Source: Lineus longissimus
Taxonomy: Eukaryota; Nemertea; Pilidiophora; Heteronemertea; Lineidae
DNA length: 64,000 bases
Assembly (NCBI RefSeq): GCF_910592395.1
Contig: NC_088312.1
Location: 1,984,001 to 2,048,000 of the forward strand
Reading direction: 5' to 3'
Below the pieces are notes generated by a model. That model made no database searches and was not told the DNA's origin. It worked only from the letters and a program-made list of their open reading frames with translations. Positions 48,241 through 60,400 of the stretch are shown here, in pieces. Every line of letters starts with the position of its first letter. Position 1 is the first letter of the stretch. Made by a program: the position numbers and the translations under genes.

Positions 48241-51200
48241 CACACTATCAAGCTTTGTATAGGCTTGTGCATGCGGATGTAACGTATCTGACTTGCTGAC
48301 CAGCAGATGCAACGGGGTGATCAGACGACATCCGCGTGACGTCACAACTTGACCAGACGACATCGTTGCCGACGGTCAAACAATAACATTTGCTCTCCCA
48401 ACGTAACCGAAGACAAACTAAGGAGGTTTCCAGTTGCTCAAATGTGAACTGAAATGATTTAAAGACCAGTAATTTACCCAAAATGGACACAAATTACAGT
48501 TATGAGCACAACTGGTTCCTTCCGGGTCATCCATATTACGTCACATGACCACAAAATGGCGGCTAAAATTACCGGGTTGGATTTGGGCAAGGGTTCTCCC
48601 GTATTAAGGCAAGGCAACTATCCCTGCGTGAGGTACCCTATGAGCTGTTGGCGTGCGTTACTGACCAAAGGATACAGTTTCACAAGCTCCTTCAATATGT
48701 TGCGCCAGTGTTATTAAGTTTCGTTAAACGTGGTTCAGGGATCAACTTGCATCTTTGGTCCAGATCCATGCAGCGCATTCACAAAGCACCAAAGGCCGCA
48801 TGGGGCAGCATGCAGCAAAGGTTTCTCAACAGAGCCATGTTTAAGATGGTTTTCACAAACAACGCCATGGTTTGGTTCGCATCATTTAAAGCAATCAGCG
48901 TGCGAAAGTTGAGCAACGAAAAGGTTATCTGATCCGTCGCAGTTGTGGTTTTGCCAGGGTGATTACCTGATCAGCGGATTTGGGGTGGAAACATTTGATA
49001 CAAGGTTGGCAGGAATGTTGCAATTTGTGAAACGACACATTAGCATAAATCAGCAGGGTGTGTTGGGAACGAAAACTATGACTGGTAATGGTAGGCTATA
49101 CATTGTTGAGCATTTTGCTCCATTTTCCAAAGAAGAGGGTAACAGTCATTGGTGGAAGGTATCAATTCAACGAACACTTAAATTGTGAAAGATATGAAAG
49201 GTATCTTCGACATTCTTGTTAGTACTGTCGGTGGCTCTTGCTGTTGTTTTTGTTCTTCCTCGTCTTTATCTTTGTTCGATATTGACTACCCGTTTGACCA
49301 ATTACAGAATCCTGCCTCCATTTCATTGATATTTTCAGATTGACACGAAACTTCGAAACACCGTCATCAACAAACGACCAGATTCTCGTCTGCTCCAGTC
49401 TAATCATCGTCTGCCGAATGATAGATAGCAATCAAACCAAATGACAACAAGCATCCAATCATGCAAACATTATCTCTCTCATTGCTAGAGATAGACAGAC
49501 AAGTTTCCAATTTCTGTCGACAACTTTATCTCTTCTTCAAATTAGGAAATTGTCAACGAATTCAGTAATTCTTGACAGAATTAAGGTGTAAGTTTGGCCG
49601 ACCACTGATGTCCCGCAGCTAATTGTCCGGAGATATTTGATTGGTTACTTCCTTGGCAACCATTATGAGGTGCAAGATACGATCGATTGGTGTCCAGTGG
49701 CGGGCTAAGAATGTTGATAATGAAGGTGCAGCAGTCAGAATAGTGTCTTCATCAAAAGACAACTTGATGAGAAACTCAGATAAACCGTTTGAACACATGT
49801 TTGCTTGCTGAGGACACGCAATTTCACGTCTCGCGCACAATGGCGACAGTTGATAAGTCTATGACTCAGCACCACCATACCGACCTCATGAGAAAATGAT
49901 CCTTTTTGAAATACAAAAACAGCCTCAACAGTCAGCCAGTTGCTGTGTTGGCCGCAAGCCCGTCTCGGTGTTCCCTCATCAAGTTGTTCTTTTCTAACAG
50001 CCCCAGCAGTCAGTTTTTCATGGCCACTTGCTGTGTTGATTGCGTTGAATGACTATTGTTCCAGCAAGAATTTTACCCCTTCATTGAGCTAACACATTTC
50101 CTTTAGCTCCGATGCCCTTGGTCCGTGGGACTGACCAGTTAGAAAAGTTTCACCATCCGGTTGGGAAAGTTGTCCCTGCTACAATAACCGGTCAAATTTC
50201 ATGGCGATTAACTATGAAAGTTGACCTTGCAGAATAACTGTTATTTTAGAGAGTGGTCTTTCTGAATGGGATGTGATGATGACGGCTAATGGGGTAGAAC
50301 CGTATGATTATGTTACGACAGGCCGGATGGGTTGTTAACTTTCCCTACTTTCCCACATGTTGTTGGAATGGGTGGATAACGTATGGAGAGGGATACCCGT
50401 CAACTATCGCCAGATGCACACTGCTGGTCATCGCCAATGGAAAACATTTCGTTTTAAAACAATTTGTTCATCGATGGAGGCCATACAGCCAACTTCGCCG
50501 CAACCGTGTCACAACAGGTGAACACGAAACAGATAGCCGCGACAATTGGTTGGTATTATCAAGGGCAATCATCTTTCGAAACATTGTTTTAAGATCCGAG
50601 AAGTGTGGCAATAATTACCAAGGGTTGTTTCAAATAGTATATAATTGTATTATAGACATAAAATTACATTTAATGATGATGAAGGCACCGGAAAGTGTCA
50701 ACATCCACCCAGCGGGGGCGCTTTCAGGGGGTTCAACACTTGCGCCATTCACAGCCACACTACTTTTGTTGATGAAAGCGGACATGAATAAAAAATTAGC
50801 GAATAATTATATCTGGAATAGAATATGAATTATCAGATCATTATGAGCGAACATTCTGCGGATAGTATACAAATTTGTGGGCGACGTCGGAATCGGAAGG
50901 GTGCGTTGAAAATGATTGTTGTTTACATGTTTCATTGTGTGTATAAACAAGTTAGCTGCCCGCTCAATTAACTCATCAACAGCCAATTATTGGCAGATGA
51001 TCGTGTCACTTTGAAATCATGACACTTTGCGAAGGATATTTTTCTGGTGTTTTGAGGCTGTGAAGGCAAAGAGGACCGTCCCAATCAAAGTGATTACATC
51101 AACATTAAAAACTATACTTTACCGCTATGAAGTTATGAAGCATTATCAAATTGAACATTCTTCTATAATATATTCACAATCTGATAACGTTGCCATGGCC

Positions 51201-53059
51201 ACACAAAGCCTGCGTCTCCCACCCCAGACGTGTCGCCTTATACTTCATGATATCCCAATCAACGGCTCCAGAAGGACACCAAACCATCACAAATGGGAAT
51301 TTTCCTCCTTTTAACTCGGAAAGAACGCGCGGCGTCACGATTATCTGGTTTAATAGAGATGAAACAGGAGCATCATACGCCTCAACACGTACCGAGTGTC
51401 TTGGAAAATGAAGTGCTTAACCGGACTAAACGCCACGCGTAATAAGCTTACAATTCTGCAATTTGAATCAAGATTAGACATCAATGAGTTTCGACCATTT
51501 GGTGTGTTAAACAACAAAGGTCCAACTTCGACCTTTTGAGTTTGGAGGAGGGAAATCGGAGTTTGATATGAGGGGAACGCCCAATTGGAGATGCTGGCGC
51601 CAAGCTGTTTATGACTGGGTTGTTAGAGCGGATGGATTGGGTAATGTTGGCCTTTTTACATCATCATGTTTGTGAGGGTTGTGCTGTTGCCGTTATGTTG
51701 ATGATGATGAGGGCGATTGTGCCGCATATTGATGCGAGTCGGACTCAATGATGCGAACTTCCGACCCTCGTATAGTCGCCACGCCTGGTTTCCTCTTGTC
51801 GTCAATGTGACCGAACGCAATGAGAGATGGTGATATTAAATGAAATGGAACAATCAAAACTATTACGAGAAGTTGCCGGATAGAGACTTGGTTGTGCCCC
51901 GTTGGTCGGCGTAGGTTGAAATAGTGTTCAATACTGACCGGTGTAACAGTTTTAAGTGTCCTCGAGGAAAGAGTGTCTTCCCCTATTGGATGGTGGCGGA
52001 TAAAGAGACCGATGACCTGGTTCGATACCTCAGAGATGAACCTGTAATGTATGAATCCTTCCCGGACAATATTTTAGAGTAACCAACCTTTAGGACAGAG
52101 TTTTCTACAACTAATGTAACAGAGAGTGCAATCATTCTAGAGCTCCGGCCAGTAGCATTTTTCTTATGGCGTCAATGAATCGGCGAACCAACCACACCCA
52201 CCAAATATACGGAAAGCATATTGGAAGCCTATATGTGGGTCCCAAATGTAGACAAAATCACCGCCAGAAAGGTTTTGCAAATAAATATAACCATGCGTGA
52301 ACCAAATTTGCGTCAGTTTCATGGAATTTTATCAAAAAATACGGATAAATTTTCTTGCGATTATCTTCAGTCGACGATTTTTCTGTCGCCGGTGGTATAG
52401 GGCGGTCCTAGCCAGACCCCTTCTGCGTTTTTGACAACTCGCCATACGTGACATTAAACGTGTCCGAACTCAAAACAACATTTCTTTATCATTGATATCA
52501 TCTAATAGATAAGGAAGACACGTCTGAATATTCCGCGCCGGAGTCCCAGTGACGAGACTGCAAATAGAGAACCAGCAGGTCATTTCTCGCGGTTAAATTT
52601 CATTTATAAGCTTGGCCGAGGTATTTCATTAGGATAACACCATGGTCGTACACATTTGAGGGAAATCTCGGTATCCCTTTCTGGTGGAATAATTAGCGAC
52701 CGTCCGATATTTTTGCGAAGAGACGTTGGAACCCGGACTAACATCAAACGCGCCAGTGCACGACACCTAGCCAGAGCACAATGAACTATATCGCAACAGA
52801 GAGTGGGAGGGGAAAGGGGATGGGGTGCACAATGCTCAATGTATGAGCATTGTCGGGGCGACGTCGGGGCGCCATGGATCATGACGTAGATTACAATATG
52901 ACGTCATGACATCGAGATCCTGGCTCTGATTTTGGGTAGCAACGAGTTGATTCACACCCCTGACAACATCGATAGCAGACGTGGCCCTGTCTTTCTCACG
53001 AAAACCAGTCTAAATTTCGATTAAGATCAAATTAAATCACTCTTAATTAATCAATCATC
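48241..53059. other. Gene desert, part 6, to the carrier promoter
   Basis: No gene recognised. A 174-codon frame (50304-50828, +) lacks any domain. The promoter and 5' UTR of the ADP/ATP carrier must lie in the last few hundred bases; no TATA box is obvious. Confidence 0.4.
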
Positions 53060-54047
53060 ATGCCTAAGAAAGAATTCAACCCCATCGAGTTCGTCAAGGA
53101 TCTTCTTGTTGGAGGAGTTTCCGCGGGCATATCCAAGACGGCTGTCGCGCCCATCGAAAGGGTGAAACTGCTTCTCCAAGTTCAACACGTCTCCAAGCAG
53201 ATCGCAGTCGACCAGAGATATAAGGGTAACTATAAAATATTTAGATCGATTTCCAAATTAATGGAACGCTTTGATTTACTGACGCCATTTTGTCGTCTGC
53301 TTTTCAGGTATCATCGATTGCTTTGTGCGTGTACCGAAGGAGCAAGGATTTGCCTCACTGTGGAGGGGTAACCTGGCTAATGTCATCAGGTACTTTCCCA
53401 CCCAGGCCCTCAACTTCGCCTTCAAAGACCAATACAAGGAGATTTTTCTGGGAGGAGTGGACAAGAATAAGCAATTCTGGAGATACTTCGCGGGAAATCT
53501 TGCCTCTGGGGGTGCGGCTGGTGCAACATCTCTCTGTTTCGTCTACCCGCTTGACTTCGCCAGGACCCGCCTCGCCGCAGACGTCGGAAAAGCTGGGACT
53601 GACAAGCGCGAATTCAGAGGTCTCGGGCATTGCCTGACCTCGATTGCGAAGAGCGATGGCGTCACTGGTCTCTACAGGGGATTCGGCGTCTCCGTCCAAG
53701 GCATTATCATCTACAGGGCTGCTTACTTCGGAGGTTTCGACACTGCTAAAGCCATGCTCATCTCAGACCCGAAGTCAGCCAACTTTTTCGTGTCGTGGAT
53801 GATCGCCCAGGTTGTGACAACTGGCGCTGGTATCTTGTCCTACCCCTTCGATACGGTCAGGAGGCGGATGATGATGCAGAGTGGCCGCAAAGACGTCCTT
53901 TACAAGAACACTCTGGACTGCTGGGCTAAAATCATGAAACAGGAAGGAGGATCAGCTTTCTTCAAGGGTGCCTTCTCCAATGTCCTCCGTGGTACTGGTG
54001 GTGCCCTTGTCTTGGCTATGTACGACGAAATCAAGAAATACATTTAA
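53060..54047 (+). CDS. SLC25A4/5/6-like (ANT): ADP/ATP carrier (adenine nucleotide translocase), 2 exons
   Basis: Inner mitochondrial membrane antiporter exchanging matrix ATP for cytosolic ADP. Exons 53060-53225 and 53308-54047 join in phase 1 at DQRYKG-IIDCF to give 301 residues (human 298). Three SLC25 repeats with the Px[DE]xx[KR] signatures PIERVK (31-36), PLDFAR (136-141) and PFDTVR (235-240), and the ADP/ATP-carrier-specific RRRMMM (240-245). Codon use is strongly C/G-ending (for example AAG, GCC, GTC), as expected for a highly expressed gene and unlike its neighbours. One short 82-bp intron. Which vertebrate paralogue it matches cannot be stated; it is the ancestral type. Confidence 0.97.
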
Positions 54048-54099
54048 ATCACGAAGTTTTATGAATCATAGAAATCATCTAAATCAACATTTTTCTTGA

Positions 54100-54105
54100 A
54101 TTAAA
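54100..54105 (+). terminator. Candidate ADP/ATP carrier polyadenylation signal
   Basis: ATTAAA about 55 bases after the stop codon; no better hexamer precedes EMC1. Confidence 0.35.
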
Positions 54106-54468
54106 ACGAATAATAAGCACAAATGTATGAGTTTGATTCTGTTCTTAGTTTCGAAACTCTCGAAAACTTTGGGAACATAACTTCGGAAACTTTAGCGGAA
54201 CAAAAGGTGGGGTCATTCATTGATATTGTCATCGTTTTGGGGGAAAAAATGCCTAACCTTATCATTAGGCTTACTGTCCAGAAACAGATTTTGAAACATC
54301 CGATTTCGATTTCGAATCATACGAGTGTTACATCCAGCAATGGTAAATGCATTACGGCTGGTGAATATCTATTAGCGTTGGCCACTCTCCGATTACAAGG
54401 CTGGCGTAAAGCAAGCCCATCTCCACTTCAATAAATTGCCCTTTCCACGAAGAATGCAAACGTGCAAG
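54106..54468. other. Short carrier-EMC1 spacer
   Basis: About 360 bp between the carrier 3' end and the EMC1 start, both on +. It must hold the EMC1 promoter and 5' UTR. A chance 103-codon frame runs through it (54123-54434). Confidence 0.4.
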
Positions 54469-57400
54469 ATGGCCGCCCCCGAAAATTTCGATTTCTATAA
54501 ATTTGTCCTCATAACTTTGGCAATTTCTTCTCCATTATGCAATTGTTTATTCGAAGATCAGATTGGAAAGTTTGATTGGTTAGTATGGAACATTTTGGCC
54601 GTATTTGAAAGAATTTGTGTTATGTGTTGCAGAGAAATTGCGATTTGAACTGGTGATCTTGACTCGTCATCATTCATTCATCTTGCATTCTAAGATTCTT
54701 CATGCAGGTTGCACAGCACACTCAAGACACTGCCACTGTACCGGCACGTGCACGTTGCATGTCATGTCTAGAAGGAATCAAGATTTACTTTTCTACTCCC
54801 TAGGCCAGGGCTATCGGTCCAGTCCTGTCTACGGCTGTCTGTGCTAGCTGCTATAGCCAAGCCCCCTGGCCCTCGGCCCTGGGCTTGGCCCTGGCCCTGG
54901 GTGTCCAGTTGGCCATCCCAGCCCGGCTGCAGCCGAGTGACCTAGCCCAATGCCAAGGCTGGATTGCCGATAAGCATTGCATTGAGGTCTGGTCCAAGCC
55001 TGACAAGCAAGGCAGAACCACGAAAAACAGTGATTGCCACTTATTCACTTTTGTTGCAGGAGACATCAATATGTTGGGCAAGCAGAGTTTGTTTACTTCG
55101 ACCAATCCAGTCAGAGCGGAAGGCACATTATGGTTGGAACGCACCAGAATGTTGTCGCTTCACTCAGTGCAAGGAATGGCCACATCCGTAAGTCATGGGA
55201 GATTGAATCAGCTGACCATACAACCTTTTCTGGTACCCTTTTTCATGAGAATGACTGACTCGTGAAGCACATTGATCTAGTCTGATCAGATGTAGAAGCA
55301 GAACTAGGCCCCAATTCAGACATGACTTACAGATGAATATTGATTCTAAAGTGTAAAATAGCATTGTATTTGTTCTCCCCTGCCTAAGATTCTTCTAAAA
55401 TGCACTCTATATTCTTTTCAGTTTGGAGACAGATTCTAGAATCTGGAGATGCTGGCAAGATAAGTGATTTAATTCAAACTGCAAACTGTGAGTATTCTAT
55501 CCCATTGTTGTTTCATTGCTGGTTCTTTCTGTTAACCTGTAGTGTTATTCTAAGCAATTCAGGGTTTTCGACCGCTGAGCTGAATTCAAGGCCGTAGACT
55601 ATATAAGTAAGGTGGCTGGCAACGTTGCACCAAGCCCTTAGCAGTGCATTAGCTGGCACAGGTGTCTGCCCTCCAACACCCAGTCATCCACCTAGCCAGG
55701 AATTGTATTTGCTTCAACCCAAAAGAATCGTAGTCTGTGATTAGGTGATGTAACTCTTTGCAAATATAACTTCAAACTTCACTTTTCAGCGATTGTGTGT
55801 CTGACCGGAGGTGGATCACACGTAAGGAACTACTTGTCTCAGACAGGTCATCTCTTGTGGGAGACGTCTTTCAATACTCCTGTTGAAAAAAGGTAAGTAC
55901 CAGTTGATTTAGTGATAGGAGTATTAGAGTTGTTAAGCAATGATAAAAGCTTTCTTCATCAGCTTTGTACCCTTGGAGGTGTTATTCCTTGAAAAGGTAG
56001 ATGACTCACTGCAACATCTACAGAAATTAATCTGAAGTTCACTTCCTTATTGTATCTGTAACACAAGTGGAAAGAGGTCAGAAAGGGCCATATGTGAGTT
56101 TTTGCACGAAACTTAGTAAGTTGAGTGCTTTATCTCATTTCACATTTTCAGATCGACCATCGAAGTATTTTCAAGGGACCATAATGGCGGTAAGTGAATA
56201 TTTGTTAGTGGGGATTTGGTCAACATCGCATCACTCCCCACACTTTGATCATCAGTTGTGAATCAGTTGTAAAGCTCAGAGGAGACATTTTTCATTCTTT
56301 TGAAATCGATATTTTGTTCAGTCCTGTAAATTCTCTTTACAATTACATTCATTTCAACATGCCATTTTCAGATTCACTGTTGGTGCTTCATGAGAACCGT
56401 CTTGCCATGCTAGAGACAGAGGAAGGGAAAGAAATTTGGAACATTGACTTACCAAATAGGTTGGTATTAAGACAATGTCTGTCAGGATGTGGCACTGAGA
56501 GTACCGGCTTTGCCACAATTTGAACCCTTGCTTGAGACTAATTCATTGAGACGACTTCCCCTTCGGCGCTTCGCCCATATGTTATATTTTTCACCAGGTA
56601 TTGAATGAAGACTATCGGCAGGAGCCAGGTTGTTCAGATTTAGTTAGAGAAAGTTGCCATTAGGGGTCTCTCCTGTCTCACAGTACATAGCGCAGTCCCC
56701 CCTAACTAAATCACGAGATCAACATCTTCTTCTCTCTTTCAGTGACAATGTTGCCTACCTCTATGTTGATGTGAATGGTAAAGACATCGCTGTGGCTGGA
56801 GTGTCGCCTGGAAACCAGGTTGCCATTTTGACATATACATCCTCCGGGAAGATGGTGTCGCAGATGACGGTTCCAGCACCTTGGATTGCCAAGGATACCA
56901 GGTAGGAAGTGTCTCCAAACTATTTTTCTTCCTCACCCTGTGTAGCATGAAAATTTTACATAAATGTACCTAGGATTGTATCTTATTCACAAACTGAATA
57001 CATGTAATTAGCTTTGGGACTTTTCTTTGAAACGGTAAGGACACAAGAGCTTGGTCTTACACATTGATCCTCTGGACATTTCACTATGTACTTGGCTTCA
57101 AACTGAGCGCAGTCTTGGAGGCTGTTTTTGATCATGAGAACGTTATAAATCTGTATAGAGTGTCATAAAGGTAAAGTAATGCTCATGCATGTCCGTGCAT
57201 TCCAGCTGTCAGATGGTCGGTGCTAAGTCCTTCGCCTGTGTTGCATCCTCTGCTATCTATACCATCAAGATATCAGGGAAGAATGCGTTCACAAAGACAA
57301 CCTTCCAAGACCTCGGCCTCCCAGATGGTGATCGACCACAGCTCACCAGTCACCTGAAGGAGATGAATAGAGATGGCGCGTCGATGCTCGTGTTGAAATT

Positions 57401-60400
57401 GACATCGATGCAGCACGCTGTTATCAGCTTACAGGGAGAGAAGGTCACATTGGCAAAGGAGCCATTTGAGGTAGAAACACAAGATAAATCATTGTCTGCA
57501 TTTCCCATTTTAAGTGTGGGTTGGCGACGTTGATATATATACATAGAATAGGTTTACTAGTGACTGAAACCAGCATTGAGATCTAAAGCTGTTTTTGTAA
57601 AGTTTGCTGAGCATGCTGATTGCTGTAAATATCAGACTAAAAACCACAACCTTTCCTTTTTTCCAGGCGTCTGCTGTGCAGTTTATCAGACACGATGATG
57701 ACAATGATGTGCTTCTATCTAGTGTCAGGAAAAGCCAAGATGTAAGTACTATATACAGTCGATTAAAGCAAGACTGTGCTATCTGGGTTCACCCAGTGCC
57801 CGATTCTGCTTGGATCCATTTGAATCAATCCAAAATTATAACTTTGCTTTTCATTTCCAGAGCGTTTTACTGACTGGCTACAGTCTGACAAGCAAAACTG
57901 AGCTATCTGAGTTCACCCAGCGTCTGATGTTACCCGGACACCATGGGAATCCAACAAAGCTCTACTCATTGGGCTTCAGGAAGAGAGATGGTAGCACGGG
58001 GTACAGATATCTGATCATATCAGAAGATCATGCCATTACGCTCATGCAGCAATCAGGTAAGATAGTAAGACAGTAAGATGTTCCTTTCCATGGACCACCC
58101 TGTCAGCCTAACATTCTCCAAGACGAGCTTTATGTTCAGGGCATAAACATTGTAGACCGGGGCGGGTTGCTCGATTTTGCGTAAAGTCCTGTTGCTACTT
58201 TTGTTACAATAGAAGCAATAGGACAGGGCTCCAGGCCTGAATATTCAAAGAAATTTGTCACTAACTCACTAACTGCTTGATGTAGTCTTTAACTTAGCAT
58301 TTATTGACATTTTCAGGAAAGGCAGTATGGAACCGTGAAGAGGCTCTAGCATCAGTGCTCTCAGTTGAGATGGTGGATCTACCTGTGTCGGAGAATGAGG
58401 CAAAAATGGAGGATGAGTTTGGAAAGAAAGAAGGTTTGTGGTCTTTCAAACGTTGGGGTTGAGTGAAGGGGTTCATAAGATAGATTTCAATTGGCCAAAA
58501 TAGTTTTGCTGTTAAGGTAGGCAACCGCAAAAGACCCATGCCACGAAACGGCAGTTTAGGAATTTGATTTCTTCAACAACAAAGATAGTCATAGTCATGA
58601 CTAAAATAACTTGTTGAAGTTAATTTGGGGAGATTGAAATTAATCAAAAGTTGTCAGTCACTCACAACATGCACGTAGACACGAGTTATATCAAGAATGC
58701 CTTTTTTCTGCAGACCATGGATCAACAGGTAACATTGTTGTTGTCTCAATGGCGACGTTATTCAAGATGAATGTTGTGTGATCTTCTTCAAGTAAAATAG
58801 CATGAAATTTCTGTTGGTGTGTGGTATATTTGGGATGTTACACTAAATGCATCAATGCCATCAGTGGTTAAGTCATATCTACTTGGATTTGCCGGTTGAT
58901 AGAAGTTACACATAAATGTTTTGTGAATGTTGTGTGCATTACCTTAAGGACTGTTCTTTTATTTTCACATCCTGATCATCATCTTACACTTCATCTTTAT
59001 AAGGCCATTGTTTATCGTTATCATGGTTTTATCCAGCATGTGATTTGTTTGTCTTCCCATTCAATTTGTTGCTTGCTTGTTATTATGAAAGGATTTTATA
59101 GTTTTGAAATGTGAAATTGAAAGACTTTGTCTATGCTGCCTGTGTGTTTCAGTTGTGAGCAGGGTCGTGAGTCACAGTAGCAATGGTCAGTCTGCACATA
59201 AGCATTATCGCTAGGATTTACACGCTTGTTTGAGGGTAAAATCACTTGTTACAGCAATCTGTTCAGAGAATGTGACAGGTTTAATGATTATCGCCGGCAC
59301 CTACTATGACCCTGCAGAGTCGCATCGCTTGTCTGCAGTGCAATTTTGAATCCCTTCATTTTTTATAAAGGTTAAGACGAATCAATGTTTGTGTGTTTCA
59401 GATGATATGTTTGTTATGCTGTTCAAGAGGATCACCACTCAGTTGTCACAGTTAAAGGTAGGGCAGTTTTACCCTTGTTGCTAAGAATGTGGAAATTTTG
59501 AACCCTTAGATAACTCCCCTTCATGCATGAAGCCAGCTTGTACTTCAGTTTAGATCAGGAACTCATTATTAACCATTGCATGAAGAACTTTGTGATGTCA
59601 AAAAGAAAGCCAGGCACTCATTATGGGCCAAAAGGGGATCCTTATCCTGTCGGTCAGACTGTTCCTCTTCACTTTCACATTCTTTTTTCAGGGCTTCATC
59701 ATGCACCTGCAGGACCGCTTCCTGAAGGGTCAGAAAGAGGTTCAGGATATAGCTGAGGCAGAGGAAGAGTACCCCATGGAAAGCATTGATCTGACCAGGG
59801 ACAATTTCAACCTGCATAAGATGATACTACTCACTTCTGCTGCTGGGAAGGTAAAGAAAATCTAACTTCACAGTTTGAGTTATCCACCGAAAGTGCAGTT
59901 CTCAATACTTACATGTGTACATGTGATATTTAACTGTTCTCCTTGTTAAGGAAATAACCTCCAGTTTCTCCAGTAGCAGTCCGGTATTGAGAGCAGTTAA
60001 TTTCTAGCAAACTCTTCTTTGTCTTCTTTCAGGTGTATGGCATGTACAGCAACACTGGTCATCTCGTCTGGAAGAATTTCCTGCCAAACATGGCGCCATT
60101 CTCTAAATTCGGCAAAACATCGCTGCCTGTCTTTATCCAGAGGACGACTGCTCACTTCCCTCATGCACCCCAAGCAGCAGTGCTTGGCAAACACAAGGTA
60201 AATATTCTTATTACAAAAGTTAGAGATGTTCAGTGCTGGTTATGAGCAAAAGTCAGCTTGAAGTTTGTGAGAAAAACTAATGAAGTTTTGTAAACTTTCT
60301 TTCCATAGGAAACTGGTAATGGTTACCTCTATGTATTCAACCCAATCACTGGAGAAGAGGTCGAGAAGAAGCACGACCTTGGCTTCAAGGTCAGCCAGGT

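Noticed and set aside
50304-50828. 174-codon + frame, longest in the desert
   Set aside because: No recognisable domain, no neighbouring exon with good splice sites; would need RNA evidence.
54123-54434. 103-codon frame between the carrier and EMC1
   Set aside because: Lies in the expected 3' UTR/promoter spacer and has no domain.
54885-55265. 126-codon frame in EMC1 intron 1
   Set aside because: It crosses the true exon 2 in the wrong frame and starts in GC-rich simple sequence.
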